From Cnuibacter physcomitrellae (lineage in GTDB: Bacteria > Actinomycetota > Actinomycetes > Actinomycetales > Microbacteriaceae), in assembly GCF_014640535.1 (NCBI RefSeq), contig NZ_BMHD01000001.1:2606214-2670213 (forward strand): a stretch of 64,000 nt of DNA. Direction: 5' to 3'. The position numbers and the translations under genes are program-made. This document shows, piece after piece, positions 24,710 through 33,230 of this stretch. Position 1 is the first letter of the stretch. The number at the start of each line of letters is the position of its first letter. The notes below the pieces were generated by a model. That model did not search any database. It had not been told where the DNA came from and worked only from the letters and a program-made list of their open reading frames with translations.

Positions 24710-25096
24710 ATGCGCGAGCTCACCGACGAGGGCCGGACCTTCCTCGAGGACTACCACCTGGCGACGCTGTCGACGATGGCGCCCTGGGGCGGCATCCACG
24801 TGGTCGCGGTCGGCTTCACCCTCGGCGCCGACGGCATCGTGCGGATCATCACGAACGCGGGCTCTCAGAAGGTCCGCAACATCCTGCGTGATCCCACGGC
24901 CACGGTGGCGCAGGTCGAGAAGGCGCGCTGGCTGTCCATCCAGGGGATCGCCTCGGTGCACGACGACCGGGACGAGGTCGCCACCGCGGTCGAGCTCTAC
25001 TCCCGCCGCTACCGCCCGCCCCGCCCCAACCCCGAGCGCGTCGCCCTCCACATCCGCCCCACCCGCATCCTCGCCAGCGCGGGCTTGCTCGTCTGA
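24710..25096 (+). CDS. PPOX-class F420- or flavin-dependent oxidoreductase-like protein
   Basis: A 128-residue split-beta-barrel protein. The segment ATLSTMAPWGGIHVVAVGFTL (about 18-38), RIITNAGSQKVRNILRDP (about 45-62) and GIASVHDD (about 79-86) match the probable F420-dependent subclass of the pyridoxamine-phosphate-oxidase fold found widely in actinobacteria. The small substrate is unknown. It follows the permease by 9 bases and may share its transcript. Confidence 0.82.
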   Translation: MRELTDEGRTFLEDYHLATLSTMAPWGGIHVVAVGFTLGADGIVRIITNAGSQKVRNILRDPTATVAQVEKARWLSIQGIASVHDDRDEVATAVELYSRRYRPPRPNPERVALHIRPTRILASAGLLV

Positions 25097-25119
25097 CGCG
25101 CTCCCGCGGATGCGGTAGC

Positions 25120-25180
25120 GCGGATCTGACACTCGTGGTGGCTTCGCGTCGCGCCAAGCCACCACGAGCGTCAGATCCGC
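25120..25180. repeat. F2 palindromic element (copy 1)
   Basis: Two 25-base arms (25120-25144, 25156-25180) pair with one mismatch across an 11-base loop; the left arm begins GCGGATCTGACACTCGTGG. The same family recurs at 46638-46694 and 46875-46931. It follows the end of the F420-like gene and could also act as a terminator. Confidence 0.8.
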
Positions 25181-25233
25181 TCGCGCCGCCGGTTCCGCTA
25201 GCGTTGCCCTACTGGATCGGCTGGGGGCATGCG

Positions 25234-25497
25234 ATGAGACGGACGCTGGGGCGGTTCGATCCGGCTGACCCGAACATGCCGCTGGGGCCATATGGGTCGG
25301 TCGGATCGGTCTTCAACGTGGTGATGTGCGGACTGATCGCAGTGGGCACCGCGGTCGGCGGCATCGCCCAGCATCAGCCTCCTCTCTTCATCGTGACGGC
25401 TCTCGCGTGCGTGATGGAGATCATGTTCGTCCGTGTGATGCTCCGCGCCCGGCGACGAGCGCGCGAGCGCGACGGTGAACCCCAGGAGCGCCGGTAG
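25234..25497 (+). CDS. Small membrane protein of unknown function
   Basis: An 87-residue protein with two predicted membrane segments (about 25-45 and 50-70) and a basic/acidic Arg-rich tail (RARRRARERDGEPQERR). The start ATG at 25234 is inferred; the open frame is longer upstream but that part runs into the F2 palindrome. I do not recognise the family. Confidence 0.5.
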   Translation: MRRTLGRFDPADPNMPLGPYGSVGSVFNVVMCGLIAVGTAVGGIAQHQPPLFIVTALACVMEIMFVRVMLRARRRARERDGEPQERR

Positions 25498-25637
25498 ACC
25501 ACGCCTGCGAGCGCACCCGGAAACCGCGGATGCGGGGCTCGAGAAAGCGCTCTTCTTGGGTGCGCTCGGAGCAGACGACCGGGACGGGCAGCCCACGGGC
25601 ATGTTGCGGATGTCACCCTTTGGGGGTACGGTCTCGT

Positions 25638-25665
25638 CTAAACCGGTTCAGCTAAACCGGTTCAG
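25638..25665. promoter_or_regulatory. Tandem LacI-type operator of the GH130/ABC locus
   Basis: Two identical abutting 14-base units, CTAAACCGGTTCAG, at 25638-25651 and 25652-25665. Each is a palindrome with central CG (CCGG). They sit 34 bases before the LacI-family gene start. No further copy is seen in the gap before the transporter genes, so the regulator and transporter are probably one transcript. Confidence 0.8.
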
Positions 25666-25698
25666 CAGCACACGCGACGAGGCGAGAGGCGGGACACG

Positions 25699-26727
25699 AT
25701 GGAGCGGAAGCCGACCATCATCGACGTCGCCCAGCGCGCGGGGGTGAGCAAGGGGCTCGTGAGCTTCGCGCTCAACGGGCGCCCCGGGGTCGCCCCCGAG
25801 ACGCGGGACCGCATCCTGCAGGCCGCCGACGAGCTGGGGTTCCGGCCGAGCATCGCGGCGCGATCGCTGTCCACCCGGACGTCGTACGCGCTCGGTCTCG
25901 TCGTCGCCCGCGATCCCGAGGTGATCGCGGCCGACCCGTTCTTCCCCTCGTTCATCTCGGGCGTCGAGCGCGTGCTGGCGGCCCGGGGACGCGCGCTGGT
26001 GCTGAGCGTCGTGACCGACGACGCGGCCGAGGCGGAGGCGTACCGCGCCATGGCCGCGGACGGCCGGGTCGACGGGGTCTTCCTCACCGACCTCCGCGCC
26101 GACGACGAGCGTCCGCAGCTGCTCGCCGAGCTCGGCCTGCCCGCGGTGACCCTCGGCCGCGTGCCGAGCGACCGCAGCCGGCTCCCGGCGGTCGTGCTCG
26201 ACGACACCCCCGGCATCACCGAGGCGGTCCGTCACCTGATCGGACTCGGCCATCGGCGCATCGCTCACGTGGCCGGACCGAGCCGACTCCTCCATGCGCA
26301 GCGCCGCCGACAGGCGTTCGAGGACGCCCTGGCCGCCCACGGCCTCGCGCCCGCGCGCATCCTCGAGACCGACTTCTCGGCGCGCGAGGGCGCGAACGCC
26401 ACGTCGACCCTCCTGGCGGATCCCGCCGACGAGCGCGTCACGGCCATCGTCTACGCCAACGACCCGATGGCCATCGCCGGTCTTGGCGTGGCCCAGCAGA
26501 ACGGGTTCCGCCTCCCCGACGACCTCTCGATCACGGGGTTCGACGACTCGGAGATCGCCGACTACGTCTACCCCTCACTCACGTCGGCCCGCACGCGCCC
26601 CAGCCAGTGGGGCCAGGAGGCCGCTCGCACCCTGCTCGACCTCGTGGAGCACGGGAGCGCATCCGACGTCGACCTGCCGCCCGCCGGCCTGGTCGTCCGC
26701 GCCTCGACCGCGCCACCGCGGTCGTGA
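25699..26727 (+). CDS. LacI-family transcriptional regulator of the sugar-uptake operon
   Basis: A 342-residue regulator with helix-turn-helix (PTIIDVAQRAGVSKGLVSFAL, residues ~4-24) and hinge helix (SIAARSLSTRT), followed by the effector domain ending ITGFDDSEIADY and DLPPAGLVVRAST. The recognition helix is unusual in having SKGLVSFALNG instead of SxxTVSRVLN. It likely represses its own operon via the operator at 25638-25665. The first transporter gene starts 49 bases downstream with no clear separate operator. The inducer is probably the transported sugar. Confidence 0.92.
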   Translation: MERKPTIIDVAQRAGVSKGLVSFALNGRPGVAPETRDRILQAADELGFRPSIAARSLSTRTSYALGLVVARDPEVIAADPFFPSFISGVERVLAARGRALVLSVVTDDAAEAEAYRAMAADGRVDGVFLTDLRADDERPQLLAELGLPAVTLGRVPSDRSRLPAVVLDDTPGITEAVRHLIGLGHRRIAHVAGPSRLLHAQRRRQAFEDALAAHGLAPARILETDFSAREGANATSTLLADPADERVTAIVYANDPMAIAGLGVAQQNGFRLPDDLSITGFDDSEIADYVYPSLTSARTRPSQWGQEAARTLLDLVEHGSASDVDLPPAGLVVRASTAPPRS

Positions 26728-26776
26728 CACCCCCGCAAGACAGAACCGAAGAGCACGACGCAACGAAGGAGACACC

Positions 26777-28081
26777 GTGAACCCCTCGAAGAAGAGGATG
26801 AGGACCCGCGCCCTGGCCGGCATCGGGATCGCCGCAGTCGCCGCCCTGGGCCTCACCGCCTGTGGAGGCGGCGGAGGCGCATCCGACGACCTGAGCGCCA
26901 AGGGCCCGATCACGATCTGGTACTCGAACAACGAGCAGGAGGTCGCCTGGGGCAAGGCCATGGTCGACGCCTGGAACCAGGCGAACCCCGACCAGCAGAT
27001 CACGGGGCAGGAGATCCCCGCGGGCAAGAGCAGCGAGGAGGTCATCGGCGCCGCGATCACCGCGGGCAACGCCCCCTGCCTGGTCTTCAACACCGCGCCG
27101 AGCGCGGTCGGACAGTTCGAGAAGCAGGGCGGCCTCGTCGACCTGTCGAGCTTCCCCGACGGTGCGAGCTACATCGAGTCCCGTTCCGGCGACCTCGCGC
27201 AGCAGTACAAGAACCCCGAGGGCGACTACTACCAGATGCCGTGGAAGAGCAACCCGGTCCAGATCTTCTACAACAAGGACCTCTTCGCCCAGGCCGGCCT
27301 CGACCCCGAGAATCCGAAGCTGTCGACCTACGACGACTTCCTCGCCACCTCGAAGGCGCTGGTGGCCGCGGGGGTGTCGCAGTACGCGATCCAGCCCGCT
27401 CCGACGAGCGAGTTCTTCCAGACCCAGTTCGACTTCATGCCGCTGTACGCCGCCGCCACCGGCGGCACGGGTCTGGTGGAGGACGGCAAGGCCACCTTCA
27501 ACGACGACAAGGGATACGCCGTCGCCGACTTCTGGAAGAGCCTCTACGACCAGGGTCTCGCCGGCCGTGAGCAGTACCAGGGCGACGCGTTCGCGGACGG
27601 CAAGGCCGCCATGGCGATCGTCGGACCGTGGGCGATCTCGGTCTACGACAAGGTCAACTGGGGCTCGGTGCCCGTGCCCACGCAGGACGGGACGCCGGCC
27701 GATCAGACCTGGACCTTCAGCGACGCCAAGAACGTCGGCCTCTTCACCGCCTGCCAGAACAAGGGCACCGCGTGGGACGTGCTGAAGTTCGCCACCAGCG
27801 AGGAGCAGGACGGCCAGCTGCTCGAGACCACCGGCCAGATGCCGCTGCGCCAGGACCTCGAGACCACCTACGCCGACTACTTCTCGGCCAACCCCGCCTA
27901 CCAGGCGTTCGGCGCCCAGGCCGCCCGCACCATCGAGGTGCCGAGCGGACCGAACACCGTGCAGATGCTGCAGACGCTCCGCGACGCGTGGAGCAAGTCC
28001 GTGATCTTCGGCGAGGGCGACCCCAAGCAGGCGCTCGACGACGCCGCGCAGAAGATCACCGACCTGGCGGGCCAGAAGTGA
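26777..28081 (+). CDS. ABC transporter sugar-binding lipoprotein
   Basis: A 434-residue solute-binding protein of the extracellular family 1 type. The lipobox GLTAC puts the lipidated Cys at about residue 29. The body contains TIWYSNNEQEVAW and the typical YYQMPWKSNPVQIFYNKDLFAQAGLDP block (~153-179) near the domain hinge. It delivers a carbohydrate to the two downstream permeases. The GTG at 26777 follows the strong ribosome site GAAGGAG. The neighbouring GH130 enzyme makes beta-mannosides a reasonable substrate guess. Confidence 0.92.
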   Translation: MNPSKKRMRTRALAGIGIAAVAALGLTACGGGGGASDDLSAKGPITIWYSNNEQEVAWGKAMVDAWNQANPDQQITGQEIPAGKSSEEVIGAAITAGNAPCLVFNTAPSAVGQFEKQGGLVDLSSFPDGASYIESRSGDLAQQYKNPEGDYYQMPWKSNPVQIFYNKDLFAQAGLDPENPKLSTYDDFLATSKALVAAGVSQYAIQPAPTSEFFQTQFDFMPLYAAATGGTGLVEDGKATFNDDKGYAVADFWKSLYDQGLAGREQYQGDAFADGKAAMAIVGPWAISVYDKVNWGSVPVPTQDGTPADQTWTFSDAKNVGLFTACQNKGTAWDVLKFATSEEQDGQLLETTGQMPLRQDLETTYADYFSANPAYQAFGAQAARTIEVPSGPNTVQMLQTLRDAWSKSVIFGEGDPKQALDDAAQKITDLAGQK

Positions 28082-28085
28082 CGTC

Positions 28086-29045
28086 ATGACGACACTCGCA
28101 CCCGCTCCGGAGGCCTCGCCGCACCCCAGCGGCGAGGCCCCGGAGCCCCGCGCCAAGCGGAGCCTCGTCCGGCGCATCCTCGGGCGGCAGCCCCTCGGAC
28201 TGCTGTTCAGCGCGCCGTACCTCGTGTTCGTGATCGCGATCTTCGCGTTCCCGATCGTCTACTCGGTCTGGATCTCGTTCCACGACTTCTTCTTCGCCGC
28301 CCCCGGCGCGAAGGTGGACCGGCCGTTCGTCGGGTTCGAGAACTACGTCACGGCGTTCACGAACCCGGCCGTCATCCGCTCCTTCGGCAACATCCTGATC
28401 TTCCTCGTCATCAACGTGCCGCTGACGGTGATCCTCTCGATGCTGCTCGCCATCGCGCTCGACAAGGTCGTGCACCTGCGCACCTTCCTGCGGGTCAGCT
28501 TCTACGTGCCCTACGTCACGGCCTCGGTCGCCGTGGTCGCCGTCTGGCTGTTCCTCTTCAACGGGAACGGTCTGGTCAACACGGTCCTCGGACCGCTGGC
28601 GCCGGATCCGTCGTGGCTGATCAACGAGAAGCTCGCCATGCCGGTCATCGCCCTGTACGTGACCTGGAAGCAGCTCGGGTTCTACATCCTGCTGTACCTC
28701 GCGGCGCTCCAGAACGTGCCGCGGGAGCTCTACGAGTCGGCCGCGACCGACGGCGCGGGGCGCATCCGTCAGTTCTTCTCGGTCACCGTGCCGAGCGTGC
28801 GGCCCGCCACCGTGCTGGTGCTGCTCGTCTCCACCGTGACCGGGGCGAACCTCTTCACCGAGCCGTACCTCCTCACCGGAGGCGGCGGACCGAACGGGGC
28901 CTCCGCCTCGCCGGTGCTGCTGATGTACCAGCTCGGCATCCAGCAGGGTCAGCCCGACGTGGCCAGCGCGATCGGCGTGGTGCTCGTCATCCTGGTGCTG
29001 ATCGTGGCCTGGCTCCAGAACCGATTCGCAGGGGAGCGTGACTGA
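28086..29045 (+). CDS. ABC sugar-transporter permease (MalF type)
   Basis: A 319-residue inner-membrane protein with six predicted membrane segments. The cytoplasmic EAA-like loop ESAATDGAGRIRQFFSVTVP (about 218-237) contacts an ATPase. A disordered N-tail of about 25 residues precedes the first segment. It starts 4 bases after the binding-protein gene and its stop overlaps the start of the second permease. No ATP-binding subunit is encoded in this locus; a shared MsmK/MalK-type ATPase elsewhere is the usual arrangement. Confidence 0.93.
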   Translation: MTTLAPAPEASPHPSGEAPEPRAKRSLVRRILGRQPLGLLFSAPYLVFVIAIFAFPIVYSVWISFHDFFFAAPGAKVDRPFVGFENYVTAFTNPAVIRSFGNILIFLVINVPLTVILSMLLAIALDKVVHLRTFLRVSFYVPYVTASVAVVAVWLFLFNGNGLVNTVLGPLAPDPSWLINEKLAMPVIALYVTWKQLGFYILLYLAALQNVPRELYESAATDGAGRIRQFFSVTVPSVRPATVLVLLVSTVTGANLFTEPYLLTGGGGPNGASASPVLLMYQLGIQQGQPDVASAIGVVLVILVLIVAWLQNRFAGERD

Positions 29046-29986
29046 TGACCACCGTCGACACCGCCGCATCCGCCTCGGCCTCCGAGCCCTCGAAGGCGGC
29101 GCCCGCTCCGACCACCACGTCCTCGCCGCGCCGTCGGCGCACGCCCGACGGGATGTCGCGCGCGGCGATCATCCTGCGCGGGATCGTGCTCGGCGTCGGC
29201 GCCGTCGTGTTCCTGTTCCCCTTCTACTACATGATCGTCGGGTCGCTGCAGACGGATCCCGACCCCACCATCGCGGGCGCCATCCCGAACCCGTCGAACC
29301 TGACCCTCGAGAACTACACGAACGTCAACGACCGCATCAACCTGTGGACCAGCCTCGTCAACTCCGGCATCTTCACCGGCGGGGTGCTGCTCGGGACGAT
29401 CGTGTTCGGCGTGCTCGCCGGCTACGCGATGGCGATGCTCCAGTGGCGCGGGCAGAAGGCGACCTTCGCGCTCGCGGTGCTGGTGCAGGTCATCCCGTTC
29501 CAGCTGCTGCAGATCCCGCTGTACGTCCTGATCGCCCGCGACTACGGACTCAGCGACAACTACCTGGGGATGATCCTGCCGTTCCTCATCAACTCGACGG
29601 CGACGGTCATCTTCCGGCAGTACTTCCTGCAGCTCCCGCGGGAGCTCTTCGAGGCCGCCCGGATCGACGGGGCGGGCGAGTTCCGCCTGCTGTGGAGCGT
29701 CGGGCTGCCGCTCGTGCGGCCGGCCCTCGTGACCGGCGTGCTGCTGACCTTCATCGGCCCCTGGAACGAGTTCCTCTGGCCGTTCCTCATCACGAAGGAT
29801 GCGTCCAAGCAGCCGCTGGCCGTGTCCCTCGCCAACTACATCTCCAACGTCGCCGCGTCGACCGACAACCCGTTCGGCGCGATCCTCGCGGGGGCCGTCG
29901 TGCTCGCCGCCCCCGTCGTGGTGCTGTTCATCGTGTTCCAGCGCTACTTCGTCTCGACCGACCTCGGATCCGGAGTGAAAGGATGA
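29045..29986 (+). CDS. ABC sugar-transporter permease (MalG type)
   Basis: A 313-residue permease with six membrane segments after a Ser/Pro-rich N-tail (about 1-40). The EAA loop is EAARIDGAGEFRLLWSVGLP (about 202-221). The start codon overlaps the stop of the first permease (TGATG) and its stop overlaps the GH130 start (ATGA), which indicates translational coupling through the operon. Confidence 0.93.
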   Translation: MTTVDTAASASASEPSKAAPAPTTTSSPRRRRTPDGMSRAAIILRGIVLGVGAVVFLFPFYYMIVGSLQTDPDPTIAGAIPNPSNLTLENYTNVNDRINLWTSLVNSGIFTGGVLLGTIVFGVLAGYAMAMLQWRGQKATFALAVLVQVIPFQLLQIPLYVLIARDYGLSDNYLGMILPFLINSTATVIFRQYFLQLPRELFEAARIDGAGEFRLLWSVGLPLVRPALVTGVLLTFIGPWNEFLWPFLITKDASKQPLAVSLANYISNVAASTDNPFGAILAGAVVLAAPVVVLFIVFQRYFVSTDLGSGVKG

Positions 29987-31059
29987 CCATGCCCACCGAG
30001 ACCACCACCGTTCCCTACCGCCTCGAGCGTGTCGGGGTCGTGATGGAGCCCGTGCCCGGCGACGAGCTGGAGGCCGAGGGCGTGCTGAACCCCGCCTCCG
30101 GTCGCGGGCCGGATGGCGAGCTGTACCTGCTGCCCCGCCTCGTGGCGGCCGGGAACGTGTCGCGCGTGGGGCTGGCCCGCGTGATCGTGTCGGACGACGG
30201 CGTCCCCGTCGGCGTCTCCCGGGAGGGCGTCGTGCTGGCGCCCGACCGCGGCTGGGAGCGCGGCGCGCACAACGCCGGCGTCGAGGATCCCCGGGTGACG
30301 TTCATCCCGGATCTCGGCCTGCACGTCATGACCTACGTCGCCTACGGGCCCCTCGGGCCGCGCACCGCCGTCGCGGTGTCGCGCGACCTCCGCTCGTGGG
30401 AGCGCCTCGGCCCGGTGTCGTTCGCCTACGACGACGCGCTCGACATGGACCTCAACCTCTTCCACAACAAGGACACGGTGTTCTTCCCGACGCCCGTGGC
30501 CGCCCCGGACGGGACCTGGTCGTACGCGGTGCTGCACCGCCCGATGTGGGACCTCGGAGAGACCAAGCCCGGTGAGGGCGTGCGCCTGCCGGTGGGGCAG
30601 CCCGACGAGCGGCAGAGCATCTGGATCAGCTACGTGCCGGTCTCCGAGGTCGAGAGGGACCTCGCGAACCTCACGCGTTGGACGCGGCACCGGTTCCTCG
30701 CCGGGCCCGAGTTCCCGTTCGAGGCCGTGAAGATCGGCGGCGGCCCCGCGCCCCTGCGGGTGCCGGAGGGCTGGCTGCTCCTCCACCATGGGGTGACCGG
30801 GACCATCGACAGCGCGTTCTCGCAGCAGCAGAACGTGAACTACGCGGCGGGCGCCATCCTGCTCGACGGGGACGACCCGTCGCGCGTGATCGCCCGCACC
30901 TCCGAGCCGCTGCTCTCGGCCGAGACCGAGGAGGAGCGCAGCGGCATCGTGCCGAACGTCGTCTTCCCGACCGCCATCGAGGAGATCGAGGGCACGCACT
31001 ACGTCTTCTACGGCATGGCCGACTCGAAGATCGGTGCCGCCCGCCTCCTCCACACGTAA
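29983..31059 (+). CDS. GH130-family glycoside phosphorylase/hydrolase
   Basis: A 358-residue cytoplasmic five-bladed beta-propeller enzyme of family GH130. NAGVEDPRVTFI (about residues 95-106) contains the conserved Asp used as proton donor. ALDMDLNLFHNKDTVFFP and a C-terminal GMADSKIGAARL complete the propeller. GH130 enzymes phosphorolyse beta-1,4- or beta-1,2-mannosides, and some members are hydrolases; the exact specificity cannot be read here. Its start overlaps the permease stop, tying the import of a mannoside to its breakdown inside the cell. Confidence 0.9.
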   Translation: MTMPTETTTVPYRLERVGVVMEPVPGDELEAEGVLNPASGRGPDGELYLLPRLVAAGNVSRVGLARVIVSDDGVPVGVSREGVVLAPDRGWERGAHNAGVEDPRVTFIPDLGLHVMTYVAYGPLGPRTAVAVSRDLRSWERLGPVSFAYDDALDMDLNLFHNKDTVFFPTPVAAPDGTWSYAVLHRPMWDLGETKPGEGVRLPVGQPDERQSIWISYVPVSEVERDLANLTRWTRHRFLAGPEFPFEAVKIGGGPAPLRVPEGWLLLHHGVTGTIDSAFSQQQNVNYAAGAILLDGDDPSRVIARTSEPLLSAETEEERSGIVPNVVFPTAIEEIEGTHYVFYGMADSKIGAARLLHT

Positions 31060-31064
31060 CCCCC

Positions 31065-31126
31065 GGGGTTTGTCCACCTTTCCGTCGCGTTTCGCGCGTT
31101 TCGCGACGGAAAGGTGGACAAAGCCC
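31065..31126. repeat. F1 palindromic element (copy 1)
   Basis: 25-base arms (31065-31089 and 31102-31126) pair with one mismatch across a 12-base loop. The core of the left arm is TTTGTCCACCTTTCCGTCG. The same family recurs at 46463-46523 and 46777-46837. It sits 5 bases past the GH130 stop and could terminate or attenuate the operon before the secreted protein gene. Confidence 0.85.
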
Positions 31127-31147
31127 GCTGAACGAAGGGAGTGCTCG

Positions 31148-33208
31148 ATGGAGAGCACCGTCCGCCGCGGGATCGCCGCGGCCACCGCCACCGCGCTCGT
31201 CGCGGGAGGCCTCGCCCTCGGCGTGGGAGGAGGGGCTGCGCTCGCGTCGCCCGCGGACACCGCCCCTGCGCCGCTCGCCAACACGGCGCACCTCGACTTC
31301 CTGCTCGACACCCCGACCCTGTCCGAGGTGCCGGGACACACGACGTACGAGCTCGCCGAGCATCCGACCGTCACCGTGCCGTGGACCTACGCGGATGCGC
31401 GCGAGGGCGGCACCTTCGAGCGCATCGGCGGCGGCCCGCTCGACCCCGCCACGGGCGACTACGCCCAGGGCGCCTTCAACTCCGACGACGTGGCCCGCGC
31501 CGCGGTCGTCTACCTGCGCGACTGGCAGCAGACCGGGTCGGATGCCGCCCGCGAGCACGCGTACGAGGTGCTGCGCGGGCTGGCCTACTTCCAGACCGAC
31601 TCCGGGCCGGATGCGGGCAACGTCATCCTCTGGATGCAGCCGGACGGCGAGCTCAACCCGAGCGCCGAGCCGGTCGAGCTGCCCGACCCGAGCGACTCGG
31701 GCGACAGCTACTGGCTCGCCCGCACGATCTGGGCCTTCGGCGAGGGGTACGCCGCGTTCCGCGACTCGGACCCCGGCTTCGCCGCGTTCCTCCAGGAGCG
31801 GCTGCAGCTCGCGGTCGGCGCGGTCGATCGCGAGGTGCTGTCGCAGTACGGCTCCACGCTCGTCGCCGACGGCGTGACCGTGCCCGCGTGGCTCCTCGCG
31901 GACGGAGCCGATGCCACGGCCGAGGCGCTGCTCGGTCTCTCCGCCTACCTCGAGACCGGAGTGGACGACGCGGGCGTCCGCGACTCGACGCAGAAGCTCG
32001 CCGAGGGCGTCGAGGCGATGGCCCGCACGACCTCCGACGGCGACACCACCCAGTGGCCCTACGGGGCGGCGCTGCCGTGGACGCAGTCGCGGTCGATGTG
32101 GCACGCCTGGTCGTCGCAGATGCCCACGGCCCTCGTGCGCTCGGCCGAGGCGCTCGGCGACGACTCCCTCGCCGAGCCGGCCGTCATCGAGGGTGGCGGG
32201 TTCGCCTCGCTGCTCCTCGCCTCAGGCGGCCCCGACAACGGCTGGTACCCCTCGCCCACCGAGCGGGTGCAGATCGCCTACGGCGCCGACTCGCGCCTCC
32301 AGGCCTCGCTGGCCCTGGCGGATGCGACGGGCTCGTCGCTCTACACCGACCTCGCCGGACTGCAGGGCGCCTGGTTCTTCGGGCTCAACCCCGCCGGGGA
32401 GCCGATGTACGACCCCGCCACGGGCGTGACGTACGACGGGATCCAGCCCGACGGCTCGATCAACCGCAACTCGGGCGCCGAGTCGACCATCCACGGTCTC
32501 CTCTCGGTCCTCGCGCTGGACGCGCATCCGTCGGTCGCTGCTCGGGCCACCTCGGTGACCACCGCCGGCGAGCGCGCGGGGATCTCGTTCGTGCAGGCGG
32601 AGGACGTCGTCTCCGGCGACGGCGTGAGCGTCGTGACGCCCGAGTCGACCTGGACCGGGGAGTCGAGCTGGAACGGGGCGTACGCGCAGGTCGCCGCGGG
32701 CACCTGCGCGACGGCCGCCCTCGGCCGCGGCGACGACCACCAGGACCGCATCGTCGAGCCCGTCTCGTGGCAGGTCGAGGACGGGACGGCGCCCGCGCCC
32801 GTCTCCACCTGGACCGCGCGCAACCGCGACCTGGGCACGCTCGTCTCGTCGGTGGGCCCGAAGGGCGTCACCGAGGCGAGCGGCGCACTGCTCCCGCAGC
32901 GGCTCGACGGCACCGTGGCGTGGAACTCGGCGGACCTCGGGCTGTGCGTGCAGGAGGCCGACCTGCAACTGGACGGCTTCCTCGTGCGACCGGAGGTGGT
33001 GAGCGTCTCCGCGTCGGGTGACGGGTCCACGGCGCTGTACTACAACTCCGGGTCGGACGCCGAGCGCGTGAAGGTGAAGCCGAGTGCCGGCGCCGACCAG
33101 GCGCTGCGCATCTACGCCGCCGACGGCTCCCTCGTCGGCGAGCACCCCCTCCGCCACACCGAGATCCCCACCCTCCAGCCGGGCCAGATCCTGGTCGTCG
33201 TCGGCTGA
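31148..33208 (+). CDS. Large secreted protein, probable six-hairpin glycosidase-like enzyme
   Basis: A 686-residue protein with a Sec signal peptide (about 1-34, ending ALA-S). The central region (about 60-460) is Ala/Leu-rich and helical with repeated aromatic and Gly-Asp turns (YWLARTIWAFGEGYAAF, NGWYPSPTERVQIAYGADSR, NSGAESTIHGLLSVLAL), a pattern typical of (alpha/alpha)6-barrel glycoside hydrolases. The C-terminal ~200 residues are beta-rich and may bind carbohydrate. I cannot assign a CAZy family. The ribosome site GAAGGGAG precedes ATG 31148. It follows the GH130 gene on the same strand, separated by an F1 palindrome, so it probably supplies the extracellular step for the same sugar. 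Confidence 0.75.
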   Translation: MESTVRRGIAAATATALVAGGLALGVGGGAALASPADTAPAPLANTAHLDFLLDTPTLSEVPGHTTYELAEHPTVTVPWTYADAREGGTFERIGGGPLDPATGDYAQGAFNSDDVARAAVVYLRDWQQTGSDAAREHAYEVLRGLAYFQTDSGPDAGNVILWMQPDGELNPSAEPVELPDPSDSGDSYWLARTIWAFGEGYAAFRDSDPGFAAFLQERLQLAVGAVDREVLSQYGSTLVADGVTVPAWLLADGADATAEALLGLSAYLETGVDDAGVRDSTQKLAEGVEAMARTTSDGDTTQWPYGAALPWTQSRSMWHAWSSQMPTALVRSAEALGDDSLAEPAVIEGGGFASLLLASGGPDNGWYPSPTERVQIAYGADSRLQASLALADATGSSLYTDLAGLQGAWFFGLNPAGEPMYDPATGVTYDGIQPDGSINRNSGAESTIHGLLSVLALDAHPSVAARATSVTTAGERAGISFVQAEDVVSGDGVSVVTPESTWTGESSWNGAYAQVAAGTCATAALGRGDDHQDRIVEPVSWQVEDGTAPAPVSTWTARNRDLGTLVSSVGPKGVTEASGALLPQRLDGTVAWNSADLGLCVQEADLQLDGFLVRPEVVSVSASGDGSTALYYNSGSDAERVKVKPSAGADQALRIYAADGSLVGEHPLRHTEIPTLQPGQILVVVG

Positions 33209-33230
33209 CCCGTCGCGTGGACCGGGACAG

